From Paenibacillus hamazuiensis (GTDB lineage: Bacteria; Bacillota; Bacilli; Paenibacillales; NBRC-103111), in contig NZ_JALRMO010000001.1 in assembly GCF_023276405.1 (NCBI RefSeq), positions 186,001 through 250,000 on the forward strand: a stretch of DNA of 64,000 nt, in the 5' to 3' direction. Below, piece after piece: positions 18,181 through 28,100 of this stretch (position 1 is its first letter; every line of letters starts with the position of its first letter). A program made the position numbers and the translations under genes. The notes below the pieces were generated by a model. It saw only the letters and a list, made by a program, of their open reading frames with translations, was not told the DNA's origin and made no database searches.

Positions 18181-19235
18181 AATTCGCCGTTTTCAGTCTG
18201 CTTATGAATATCCCGAACGCCGTAACCGGGGAAACGTGGACGACGCAGATGAAGTTTCAAAACGTGCTGAATCTGGCAATTCTCGCCGAGCGTCTCGGCT
18301 ATGAAGCCTTCGGCATCGGGGAGCGGCACGGCGCGCCGTTCCTTTCCTCGTCACCGCCGGTTATCCTGACGGCGATCGCCGCCAAAACGAAGCGCATCCG
18401 CCTGCTCACCACCGTGACGGTGCTCAGCGTGCTCGATCCGGTGCGGGTGGCCGAGGATTACGCGACGCTCGACCACCTGTCGGAAGGCCGGCTCGAGCTG
18501 ATCATCGGCAAGGGCAACGACCCGCGCCATTATCCGCTCTTCGGCGTGGCCGAAGCGGAGCAGTGGGAATCGCTCGCCGAGCGGTACGCGCTGCTGAAAC
18601 GTTTATGGAACGAGGAGAATATCACCTGGCAAGGCCGTTACCGGCCGCCTCTGGACAACGTGACGACCCAGCCGAGACCTTATCAGCAGCCGATTCCGGT
18701 ATGGCACGGCAGCGCGTCCAGCACGTTTTCCACGGAGCTTGCGGCAAGGTACGGCGAGCCGATTTTCTCTTCAAACACGTTCCATCCGCAGGCCAAGTAC
18801 AAAGCGCTGATCGATCATTACCGAGAGCGGCTGGCCTACTACGGCCACGACCCGGCAAGGGCCGTCGTCGGCGCCGGATCGGGCGGCCTGTTTTTGGCGA
18901 ATACAGACGAGGAAGCAATTGCCCGTTACCGGCCCTACTACGACGCGCATCGCGCGACGGCGGCGGCGCAGCACAATCGTTCGCCGTTTAAGGATCTTGA
19001 GGATAACATCGCGAACGGCCCGATTTTGGTTGGCAGCCCGGAGCGCGTGATCGAGAAAATCTTGAGCTACCATAAGGCTTACGGGCACCAGGTGCTGAGC
19101 ATTAACGTAGACGGGCTGCCGGTGGCGGAGCAAAAGGAGCAGCTTGAGCGGTTTGCCGCCGAAGTCGCCCCGGTGCTGCGGAAGGAAATCCGCAGCGGCG
19201 TGTGGGACGGGGCTCGGCCTCTTTTGCGGGCGTAA
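18177..19235 (+). CDS. LLM-class flavin-dependent oxidoreductase (third of the block)
   Basis: The 352-residue luciferase-like protein shows FGIGERHGAPFLSSSPPVIL near residue 42 and DHLSEGRLELIIGKGNDPRH near residue 97, the usual flavin and substrate regions. It overlaps the preceding GNAT gene by four bases. This type is distinct from the MsnO8-like and NtaA-like proteins at the front of the block, so the block carries three different flavin monooxygenase types. Its last twelve codons are part of a 113-bp tandem duplication that continues past the stop. It is the last gene of the block. Confidence 0.87.
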   Translation: MKFAVFSLLMNIPNAVTGETWTTQMKFQNVLNLAILAERLGYEAFGIGERHGAPFLSSSPPVILTAIAAKTKRIRLLTTVTVLSVLDPVRVAEDYATLDHLSEGRLELIIGKGNDPRHYPLFGVAEAEQWESLAERYALLKRLWNEENITWQGRYRPPLDNVTTQPRPYQQPIPVWHGSASSTFSTELAARYGEPIFSSNTFHPQAKYKALIDHYRERLAYYGHDPARAVVGAGSGGLFLANTDEEAIARYRPYYDAHRATAAAQHNRSPFKDLEDNIANGPILVGSPERVIEKILSYHKAYGHQVLSINVDGLPVAEQKEQLERFAAEVAPVLRKEIRSGVWDGARPLLRA

Positions 19236-19420
19236 AGCGGGAGGAACGATCGCGGGTACCTCCGACAGCGGCCGGCACGGGGAGTTTTGCAGGGAGGGAG
19301 CCCGGCGTCGGCGTATGGAACGGGCTCCGGCCTCTTTTGCGGGCGTAAAGCGGAAGGTACGATCGAGGCTACCTCCGACAGCGCCGTTCGGCGAGCTTTG
19401 CAGGGAGACGGCCCGGCGTA
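19195..19420 (+). repeat. 113-bp tandem duplication spanning a gene's 3' end
   Basis: CCTCTTTTGCGGGCGTAAAG at 19218 recurs at 19331. The flanking wording also recurs (GACGGGGCTC versus AACGGGCTC; ACCTCCGACAGCG; TTTGCAGGGAG). Copy 1 includes the final codons and stop of the flavin oxidoreductase gene; copy 2 is non-coding. The copies have diverged by scattered changes and small indels. Confidence 0.85.
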
Positions 19421-19547
19421 TCCTAACTCGTGCCTCTCCCGGCGCGAATTCCGGCGCTGTACGGCGGGTGGTCAGACTCCATGCCGACCTTCATCGGCGT
19501 GACGGACACGATAGCCCCTATTTGCGCGAAAACGGCATCTTTTCGAG

Positions 19548-19682
19548 AGTAACGGACCCAGATGACGTTATTTCGCTGCAAATGGCCTCGATTCACGGCT
19601 GCTGGAACGAATAAGACCTCTGCGGTCCGTTAAAATTTCAAAAGGATGCTTAATGGCCAAATAACGTCGCTACGGTCCGTTA
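19548..19682. repeat. Dispersed element with GTAACGGACC inverted ends
   Basis: The left end GTAACGGACC plus ACGTTATTT (19548-19573) is mirrored by AAATAACGT plus GGTCCGTTAC (about 19659-19682). An internal GGTCCGTTAAAATTTCAAAA is nearly repeated at 33250-33276. No gene is seen between about 19236 and 19958; this element, the duplication before it and the hairpin after it account for most of the gap. Confidence 0.65.
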
Positions 19683-19784
19683 CGCGATTGGCGATTCCCG
19701 ATCCGACCCTGCTGCTCGGCCTAGTTGCGCGTTCCGGCGCTGCGAGGGGACCGATCGACTCCCGAAAAAACAGGCTGTCCGTTG

Positions 19785-19830
19785 AACTGCACCTCCATTG
19801 TTAGACATGACTAACAATGGAGGTGCAGTT
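19785..19830. terminator. Perfect 20-bp inverted repeat with 6-base loop
   Basis: AACTGCACCTCCATTGTTAG at 19785-19804 and its exact complement at 19811-19830 flank ACATGA. The right arm ends in TTTT, then G. It may be a strong terminator for the sulfur block, or a mobile-element remnant; the U-run is short for a terminator. Confidence 0.55.
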
Positions 19831-19882
19831 TTGTACATTCAAACGCCTCTGAAAAAAGTAAAAATTGTTCCAAAATCAGTAA

Positions 19883-19896
19883 AGAAAGCGTTATCA
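19883..19896 (+). promoter_or_regulatory. Candidate CcpA (cre) site upstream of the GH59 gene
   Basis: AGAAAGCGTTATCA matches the cre consensus TGWAARCGYTWNCW at 13 of 14 positions. It ends in TTATCA, a possible -35, with TACATT 18 bases on. Overlap with the -35 would give catabolite repression of the secreted glycosidase by preferred sugars. Confidence 0.5.
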
Positions 19897-19958
19897 AACC
19901 ATGCCCGATTATGTTACATTAGCCTCGAAGTCGAATATTCATTTACGATGGGAGGAAG

Positions 19959-22900
19959 ATGATATTGGCAAAAAGGCAACGTATCTACTTGGCGGCTATG
20001 TCGCTGCTGCTCGTCGTGTCGCTGCTGGCTCCGCTTGCGGCGCTGCCCGCGACCGTGAGCGCGGATGCCGCCACCGTGCTGTTCACCGACGATTTCCAGG
20101 ATGGCACGTTCGATGATTGGCAGCAGGATGGAGGTGCCTGGGCCGTTACCGCGGAGCCGGGCAATGCGGCCAACAAGGTGCTGAAGCAGTCGAGCACGAC
20201 GCTCGAAGCGATCGTCACGAACGGCAATCCTGCGTGGACCGATTACAGCTACCAGGTCCGAATGAACCTCGGCGATACGGGCGCTTTTCCGGGTATGCTC
20301 GTTAGAGCCCAGGACAAAAACAACTTCTACATGTTCCGCATCAACGCTCCCGGCAAGACGGTGGAATTTTCCAAAAGGGTAAACGGAGCCGACAGCGCCG
20401 TTCTCGCCAGCGCCCCAATGAGCTCCGTAGCGGCGAACCGTTGGTACACGCTTAAAGTCGAAGCAATCGGAAATTATTTTCGATGTTATCTCGATGGGCA
20501 GGAGCTGATCAGCTATTTCGATGCGAGCGGCACGTTTCCGTCCGGCAAAGTCGGATTCCGCGACAAATGGGGCGTGTTTTCCGCCGACGACATTACGGTC
20601 AGCCTGATCCCCGCGAAAAGAACGCCGTATTTCGATGATTTTGAAAGCGGTGCCACAAGCGGCTGGACTTCTTTGTCCGGAAAATGGTCGGTGGTCGACG
20701 ATGTCTATAACGGTACGAAGGTACTGCGGCAGCTCGATCCGGTGCAAGAGGGACTGCTCATCGGCGGGGTGCAGGCGCAGTTCGACGACCGGATTACGGC
20801 GTCCTACACGCCGCAGGATGAGAACGCTTCCTTCGGCATTGCGGCGCGGCTGAAGGATGCGAACAACTATTACCTGCTGCGCGCGAACAAACCTTCCAAC
20901 CAGCTGGAGCTTGTGAAAAAAGCGGCCGGCGGCGAGACGGTTCTCGGCAGCGTCTATTACGGTTTCGCATCGAACAAAGCGTATTCGCTTCGCTTTGAAC
21001 TCGTGGGCAGCGCGCTCAGCGGCTATGTCAACGGCCAGCCGCTGCTTAAGGCGGCGGACAACGCGCTGCCGTTCGGGCAGGCGGGCCTGTGGGCGCAGGG
21101 CGGCATCGCCTCGATCGACAATGTCGAAACGGCGCCTTTGACGAATCCGGATCTGGACACCGTCCGTGTCGATCTGAACGATTCCAAAATCGGCAGAGTC
21201 TACGAAGGGATCGGTTATGTATCGTCCAGCGGCTCGTCCAAGCTGCTGATGGATTACCCGGAAGAGCAGCGGCAGGACATCATCGATCTGCTGTTCAAAC
21301 CGAACTTCGGGGCTTCGCTCGATCATCTCAAGCTGGAAATCGGCTCCGACGTCAACTCCTCGTCGGGCACGGAGCCGAGCCATATGCGTTCGGCCGCCGA
21401 TTTCGACATTACCCGCGGCTCCGGGCTTTGGCTGGCGCAGCAGGCTAAGGCGGCGAATCCGGATCTCTTGCTCGATGCGCTGCGCTGGGGAACTCCAAGA
21501 TGGATTGCGTCCAACGAAGACAAGTACTTATATTATAAAAACTACCTGCAAGGAGCCGAGGACATTTACGGGCTTCGGTTCGATTATTTGGGCCCGGATC
21601 AGAACGAAGGTTCCTTCGACCGCGATTATGTGGTCAATGTGCTCCGTCCGCGCCTTAACGCCGACGGCTTCGCCGGCGTCAAGCTGGTCGTCCGCGACGC
21701 GGTATCGAACCCGTGGAGCATTGCAACGACGCTGAAGACGGACTCTGCGTTAAACCAGGCGGTCGGTGCGATCGGCGGTCATTATATTTTCACGAGCACC
21801 GCCGACGCACAAACGAGCGGCAAGCCGCTCTGGCACAGCGAAGCGAGACCGCCCGTCCGGTCGCACAGCCTGCGCTCCCCGTCCGGTGCCCTGCAGGATG
21901 TAGTCAAAGGCATCATGACGTCCTATGTCAACGGAAAAATGACCAAATTCGAAATGCAGCCGTTCCTCGAGGCTTATTATCAGGACGTGCCTTATAATAC
22001 GAAGGGCGCTCTCGTGGCCGACAAGCCTTGGACGGGGCATTACGACGTCACCAAGGGCGTCTGGCTGACGGCGCATTTTACCCAGTTTGCGAAGCCGGGC
22101 TGGCAGTACCTGGACAGTTCTTCCGCAGTCGGCGATACGTTTAATTACGTGACGCTGAAAAAACCGGACGGCACCGGCGATTACAGCGTCATTGCGGTGA
22201 ATACGACGGCGCGGCCGCAGAAGTACATTTTTACGGTATCGGGCGGTTTATCCAAGGGGACCGTTCATCCGTGGAAAACGACGGAAACGGAAGACTTCGT
22301 GCAGCTTCCGGACATTACGCCGGAAAACGGGGTATATGCGATCACGCTGGAGCCTTACTCCGTATATTCCTTAACGACGACGACAGGGCAGCGGAAAGGC
22401 GAGCCCAAACATGCGAACCCGGAGAATACGAATTTGCAGCTGCCTTATGCTGACAGCTTCGACAGCTATACCGAAGGCAAGCAGCCGCTTTACTTCGAGG
22501 ATCAGGGAGGAGCCTTTGAAGTGACGGCGGGCGGCCTCAGCGGCAAAGGGGTCAGGCAGGTGATCACCGCAGGCACAAAGCCGGTCGATTGGGTGTACAG
22601 GGAGTCACCCGATCCATACACGCTGTTCGGTGACCCGGACTGGGCCAACTACAAGATCGGCGCGGACGTATCCCTCGAAGGCAACGCCGCGGGATACGCG
22701 ATGATTTCCGGCCGGATCGTCGACGCTCCGGGAAGCGGTGCGCCGCCGGTCGGCTATAACGTGAAGCTGAGCGGCAGCGGAGCGTGGGAGCTTCGTTTGG
22801 GCGGCACCGTGCTGAAGAAAGGGGCATTATCGTCCTTCGACCCCGCGCGGTGGCACCACCTGCAGCTCGGTTTCGCGGGCGATTTGGTTACGGCCGAGGT

Positions 22901-24440
22901 GGATCATCAGCAGGTCGCCGATTACCGAATCCCGCCGGGGGGCTTGTCGAGCGGCCAAGCGGCTTTGGGCAGCGGCTATCATTTTGCGACCTTCGACAAT
23001 GTGAAGGTGGAAGCGACGAATCCGAAGCTGCCGATTTTCGTGAAACGCGTGGACGATGCCGATGCCGGCATTCGTTATACCGCGGCGACAGGTCAATGGA
23101 GCCAGGTCGTCGATGCCTACACGAATTACCGGCGTACGCTCAGCAGGGCGACCGCCGGAGACCTGATCACCGTCAATGACAGAACGACCGGGACCGGACC
23201 GTATCAGTTCAACTACAGCGGAACGTGGAGCAACGGCTCGCAGTCCGGCGCTTACAATTCCGACAACAGCTGGACCAGCACCGCCGGCAGCGGCTACACC
23301 GTTTCTTTCCAGGGAACGCAGGCGCGCATTTACGCTCCGGTCGCTCCGAACCACGGCATTTTCGCCGTATCCATCGACGGGGGAGCGGAAACGTTTGTCG
23401 ATTTGTATGCGGCAGCGCGCGCCGATCAAACGCTTGTCTACACGAGCCCGGTTTTACCGGAAGGCACGCATACGCTGAAAGTCAGAGTCACGGGCACGAA
23501 AAACGCCGCCTCCAGCGGCACCGCGGTCGTTGCGGACAGGATCGATATTTCCTCCGGTCAGTCGAAGGAAGCAAACCTGGAATACGATTTCAACGGCACC
23601 GGCTTATATCTTGTGGGCATTGCGGACAGCGGCAGCATGAAGGCCGACGTTTATGTCGACGGCGCTTTGCGGGAAAGCATTGACCGCCCGGCCGAAATGA
23701 GCGGCTATAAACGGATGCTTTACGCGCTGACCGACCTGCCGAACGGCAGCCATACGGTGAAATTCGTCATGAAATCGAATGTGCAAATCGATGCGCTGGA
23801 AGTAGTGGGAGGACCTTCGGACCGGACGCCGCCGGTGACGACCGCCGATGCTCCGGCGGGTTGGGTCAACCGTGACGTGACGGTGAACCTGCATGCCGAG
23901 GATGCCGAATCAGGCGTCGAGGCGACTTATTTCACCGTTGACGGCGGACCGGAACAGCAGGGGACGTCGGTAACATTAACCGCCGAGGGAACGCATACGA
24001 TCGAATATTGGAGCCGGGATGCGGCGGGCAATACGGAGGCGCGGCATTCGGTGCGGGTGAGCATCGACAAAACGGCGCCGGTACTGCAAATCTCCCTCGA
24101 CAAGACGGAACTGTGGCCGCCCAACCATCAGCTTGTGCCCATCGCGGCAACGGTTTCGGCAAGCGACTTATTGTCGCAGGTGCAGTCGATCGTGCTGACT
24201 TCCATTGTCAGCAACGAGCCGGATGACGGACTCGGTGACGGAGCTACGGCAGGCGATATCCAGGGAGCCGATTACGGCACCTACGATACCGCGTTTGCGC
24301 TGCGCGCGGAAAGATCCGGCAAAGGCGGCGGGCGCATCTATACGGTCACATACACCGCGACCGACAAAGCCGGGAACACCGCATCCGCTTCGGCGGCGGT
24401 GACGGTGACAAACCGGGGCGAAGGGCCGGGAAAGAAATAA
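19959..24440 (+). CDS. Secreted modular GH59-type glycosidase (galactocerebrosidase-like)
   Basis: This is a 1493-residue extracellular enzyme. The signal peptide (about 1-36, ending SADA) is followed by two concanavalin-like laminin-G-type domains (about 42-215 and 220-395). A GH59-like barrel follows (about 405-800) with YEGIGYVSS, PNFGASLDHLKLEIGSD and TEPSHMR. Catalytic Glu550 lies in DQNEGS and Glu628 in WHSEAR; this spacing of 78 fits the 76 of human GALC (182/258). Then come another LamG-type domain, two beta-sandwich repeats, a TPPVTTADAP... Ig-like domain and a last Ig-like domain. GH59 members cleave beta-galactosides. A TTG at 19965, eight bases after GGAGGA, may be the true start. 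It is flanked by a cre-like site and a strong terminator, so it is monocistronic. Confidence 0.85.
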   Translation: MILAKRQRIYLAAMSLLLVVSLLAPLAALPATVSADAATVLFTDDFQDGTFDDWQQDGGAWAVTAEPGNAANKVLKQSSTTLEAIVTNGNPAWTDYSYQVRMNLGDTGAFPGMLVRAQDKNNFYMFRINAPGKTVEFSKRVNGADSAVLASAPMSSVAANRWYTLKVEAIGNYFRCYLDGQELISYFDASGTFPSGKVGFRDKWGVFSADDITVSLIPAKRTPYFDDFESGATSGWTSLSGKWSVVDDVYNGTKVLRQLDPVQEGLLIGGVQAQFDDRITASYTPQDENASFGIAARLKDANNYYLLRANKPSNQLELVKKAAGGETVLGSVYYGFASNKAYSLRFELVGSALSGYVNGQPLLKAADNALPFGQAGLWAQGGIASIDNVETAPLTNPDLDTVRVDLNDSKIGRVYEGIGYVSSSGSSKLLMDYPEEQRQDIIDLLFKPNFGASLDHLKLEIGSDVNSSSGTEPSHMRSAADFDITRGSGLWLAQQAKAANPDLLLDALRWGTPRWIASNEDKYLYYKNYLQGAEDIYGLRFDYLGPDQNEGSFDRDYVVNVLRPRLNADGFAGVKLVVRDAVSNPWSIATTLKTDSALNQAVGAIGGHYIFTSTADAQTSGKPLWHSEARPPVRSHSLRSPSGALQDVVKGIMTSYVNGKMTKFEMQPFLEAYYQDVPYNTKGALVADKPWTGHYDVTKGVWLTAHFTQFAKPGWQYLDSSSAVGDTFNYVTLKKPDGTGDYSVIAVNTTARPQKYIFTVSGGLSKGTVHPWKTTETEDFVQLPDITPENGVYAITLEPYSVYSLTTTTGQRKGEPKHANPENTNLQLPYADSFDSYTEGKQPLYFEDQGGAFEVTAGGLSGKGVRQVITAGTKPVDWVYRESPDPYTLFGDPDWANYKIGADVSLEGNAAGYAMISGRIVDAPGSGAPPVGYNVKLSGSGAWELRLGGTVLKKGALSSFDPARWHHLQLGFAGDLVTAEVDHQQVADYRIPPGGLSSGQAALGSGYHFATFDNVKVEATNPKLPIFVKRVDDADAGIRYTAATGQWSQVVDAYTNYRRTLSRATAGDLITVNDRTTGTGPYQFNYSGTWSNGSQSGAYNSDNSWTSTAGSGYTVSFQGTQARIYAPVAPNHGIFAVSIDGGAETFVDLYAAARADQTLVYTSPVLPEGTHTLKVRVTGTKNAASSGTAVVADRIDISSGQSKEANLEYDFNGTGLYLVGIADSGSMKADVYVDGALRESIDRPAEMSGYKRMLYALTDLPNGSHTVKFVMKSNVQIDALEVVGGPSDRTPPVTTADAPAGWVNRDVTVNLHAEDAESGVEATYFTVDGGPEQQGTSVTLTAEGTHTIEYWSRDAAGNTEARHSVRVSIDKTAPVLQISLDKTELWPPNHQLVPIAATVSASDLLSQVQSIVLTSIVSNEPDDGLGDGATAGDIQGADYGTYDTAFALRAERSGKGGGRIYTVTYTATDKAGNTASASAAVTVTNRGEGPGKK

Positions 24441-24451
24441 TTTTGCAGTGA

Positions 24452-24485
24452 AGCGGGGCTGTCCGAGCGGCAGCCCCGCTTTTTT
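24452..24485 (+). terminator. Rho-independent terminator after the GH59 gene
   Basis: AGCGGGGCTG and CAGCCCCGCT form a perfect 10-bp stem with a 9-base loop, followed by a run of Ts. It lies 11 bases after the stop. Confidence 0.9.
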
Positions 24486-24487
24486 CA

Positions 24488-24538
24488 GTGATAAAGAATT
24501 TATATGTTATCAGTAGAGATGATGAAATTCTTTATCAC
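24488..24538. repeat. Inverted repeat of the GATAAAG family, copy 1
   Basis: GTGATAAAGAATTT and AAATTCTTTATCAC are perfect 14-bp arms around 23 bases. A related palindrome (GGGATAAAGTTC type) lies at 29524-29567, in the same position after the next large gene. From here to 24770 the sequence is AT-rich and shows no gene. Confidence 0.6.
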
Positions 24539-24770
24539 AAGAAAAACTTCCGCTGAATCGCCTGTAACGGTTGTAATGGTTGTAATAGAGCTTATTTAGC
24601 TGAAAATGCTCATTTTCAAATTATAACGGTTACCATTGAGCTTATTCGAAAGATTATCCGCTAAAAGATCATCATATTGCCCAAATAACCTGATCCAGAA
24701 CCGTTAGAATTGTAAAATCCGCAAATTCCTTGCAATAACCTCCGTGGCGACCATTAGAATTTTATCGCAT

Positions 24771-25001
24771 CTAGGAGTCTGTCCGACGGATTAGATGTTG
24801 TGAATTTTTATTCAATTGATGTATGGAGGGGAGGGAATTGCCTCGGAAAGTTTACGGCCGCCTTTGAAATCAAGTTGTTACATCGGACTATTATAATAAA
24901 AACAACTTGATTTCAAGAGCGGTGGAGAGGCAATCCCTTACATGGAATACACGTTATTGAATAAAAATTCACCGATTTTGCTTCGTCGGACAGACTCCTA
25001 G
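24771..25001. mobile_element. 231-bp MITE-like palindromic element
   Basis: Ends are CTAGGAGTCTGTCCGACG (24771-24788) and its exact complement (24984-25001). Three more pairs of complementary blocks lie in mirrored order inside: GTGAATTTTTATTCAAT, GGGA(A)TTGCCTC and TTGAAATCAAGTTGTT. The element has no coding capacity, and its full length could fold as one long hairpin. This is the structure of a miniature inverted-repeat transposable element. No clear target duplication is visible beyond CTAG at the ends. No gene lies in the rest of the 24441-25184 gap. Confidence 0.75.
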
Positions 25002-25184
25002 CTCATCTGCGATGTTCAGAAAGGTCTGACTGCCCGATCAGAAGTTTTGCTTGTGCCGAGCTGCTCGTTTCCGTATTTAATAAAAAAACATCACCAAGTT
25101 CTTAAAAAACCTCATATCATTACCGGGGAGATTCATTAATAATCGAATAGAGCGGAGCAACCTACAAAGCGAAGGAGGAATTTT

Positions 25185-28100
25185 ATGAAGGACAAAGCTG
25201 CGGGTAGATTCGTGCATCTATGGAAACGTTTGCTGGGGAAGCGTTTGCTGGCGATCGCCGCTGCCGTCAGCATGCTTGCGGCGTTCATGCCGGCTCGCGG
25301 GGCTACGGCTGCGGATACCGGCGGAACCGTCAATTCTGGCAATCAGGTGCAAATTTATGAAACGGTCACAAACGGCTTTACTCACCCGGGCGTCGGTCTG
25401 ACCAAATCTATTTTGGAAAATATGAGAGCGCAGGTGCTGGCGCAAAAAGAGCCGTGGTACTCGTATTACAAGGCGATGACCGTATCGTCCGCCGCTTCGA
25501 AAACGGTGACGTCCAGCAATCAAAGCTCTACGGACCCGACGAAACCGGCGACCGATGCTTTTAACAGCCAGGGAGTCCAATCGCGATTTATTTCCGACGG
25601 TTTGAAAGCGTATACGCAGGCATTGATGTATTATATCACCGGCGACGAGACTTACCGGGCCAATGCCATGCGGATCATTCGCATTTGGTCGCAGATGGAT
25701 CCGGCGAAGTACGCGTATTATACCGATGCGCATATTCACGCGGGCTTTCCGCTCAACCGGATGGTCACTGCGGCGGAAATTTTGAGGTACTCAGCTGTCA
25801 AACGGCGGAGCTTGCGTGGACGGAGCAGGATACGGCCAATTTTACGAACAACCTGATCAATCCGGTCATAAACACCTTCGAGTACGACAACAGTTGGTTT
25901 ATGAATCAAAATAACTACGCGATTTTGGGAGCGATGGCCGGTTTTATTTTTACCGACAACAGGGAGGGGTACAACGAGCGCGTAGAATGGTTTACCGTCA
26001 ATAAGACCGCTCGGGACCAAGGCTTCAACGGATCGGTCAAGCAGCTGTTCCGGCTCATCGATACGAATGCCGCGACAGGAGAGAAGCTCGATAAGCCGGT
26101 CGTACAGCATGTGGAGATGGGCAGAGACCAGGCGCACGGCTCCGGCGACTTGACGAATGCGGCGGTCATATCGAGGATGCTTCTGGCCCAGGGGACCAAG
26201 GTCGATCCGGTGGACGGCACCGTATCGGACAAGGCGAATGCGGTCGGACCGTACGAGTTTCTGGGTGACCGCATTTTGGCGGCGGCCAATTATTTTTGGC
26301 AGTACATGCTCGGATACGACACGCCGTGGGTGCCGGTTCCGTACGCCATTTCCCCGGACGGAACGGTAAGAGGCATTTATCAAAAGCTGTCCGACTCCTA
26401 CAGGGGAAGATCGACGACGGCGCTTTTTTGGGATATGTACTATTACTACACCTACGTTCGAGGAGTCAATGTAGCGGAGAAAGCCCCTTACTTCTATGAA
26501 GCTTTTACGAAGAGAACCCCGTCGAATTATTATTATAAAGGGGCTTTGGCCCAAGCTTGGGAAAGCGTTGACGGGGGAGGAGACTGGTGGATCTATATTC
26601 CGCAGGCGGCCGAGTCCGAAGGGACGAGGTATCTTCCCAAGGAGCAGCCGGACCCGGCACTGGTTCAAGTCGAGGAGCGGTACACGGCGTTTGACGGCAA
26701 TACGTTAATCGTCAATGAAGGGAATACTTCCTTCGTGCAGTTTCGCGCGACGGCTCAAGGCGGCAAAATCGCCGTTCAAAATCTGTCTTACGCCGATCGT
26801 ACGAATTCGCGGCTTATCGGATTAAAATTCCGAACGAACGGCCCGGCCGTGCTGGAGTTGAGCAAAGATTTTCAATCGGCGCCTTACCATACGCTGACGC
26901 TGCCGGATACGAAGGGACAGTGGACATATATCACCTATGACATGGGGATTGGCCGCGTAAGCTATGGACAGCTGGATGGCGACTACAGCCTCTTGTATAT
27001 GAATGTCAGAGGAAACGGGGCAACCGTTGACATCGATCATCTGAATGTGCAAGCGGGCACTGCGTTGACGCCGCCGGTATTTCAAGCCGGTCCGGCGGAT
27101 ATGAATACGGTCGCTTATGTCGGCGCTCCTGTGACCTTGGACTTTTCCGCTACAGATTCGAAGAGCACCGACGTACTCGCTTACGAGATGCAGAACGGTC
27201 CGGTCGGCGCTCAGTTAAATGCGGCTACAGGCGCGTTTTCGTGGCAACCGGCGCAGGCCGGAACGTATTCCTTTATCGTGCAGGCTTCCGACGGCACAAC
27301 GGTGGCCGCGAAGAAAGTCAATTTGGTGGTCACCGCTGACCGGACGTCCGCCGTGCAAGCGGCCGTTGTACCTTATGATCCGGGCTCCAGTTACGTGACG
27401 GCATCGCTTAACCATTTTCAAGCCGTGTATAACGATACGATGGGGCAAATCCAGACCGCAACCGATGCAGAGTTTTATCGGCAATTGTCAAGTCTGAGAA
27501 GCGCCGCCGAGGCCCTGCAGCTTCTGACTCCTTTATTGCCGGACGGAAGCATGGATTATGCCAAAATCGCAACGTCCACCTTCGGCAGCGCCATCTCGCT
27601 GCTTGCGGACGGCAATAACAATACGTTTGCCGCTTATACGTTGGCGCCGAATTTATACCATGTTCTGGATTTCGGACTGGATTATAAAATTTCAGCCGAT
27701 GCCTTTGCCATGCAAGGAAGGATGAATTTTACGGACCGGATGGCGGGTTCGGCGGTGTTCGGGTCCAACGACGGCGTTAACTGGACGCGGCTCACTCCGG
27801 GGGAAACGCCGTTTACCGACGACATGGCCGTGCTTGCCGTTGACGATGCTTACAAAAATGCGCAATTCCGGTATATCAAAATCCAAATGCTTCATCCGCA
27901 GCCCGACGTTCTTCATAATACGGTGAACAACATGCTTGAATTGGGCGAATTTCGGATTTATGGCAAGCGCTACGAGACCGGCAACAAACTTCAGTCGATC
28001 TCGATCGGCTCCGACCAAAGCGTAGGCGGCCGGATTGCACTGGGGAGCTCGGTAACATTAACTATCAAGGCGAAGGAAGCCATTCGTAACGTAAAGGTAA

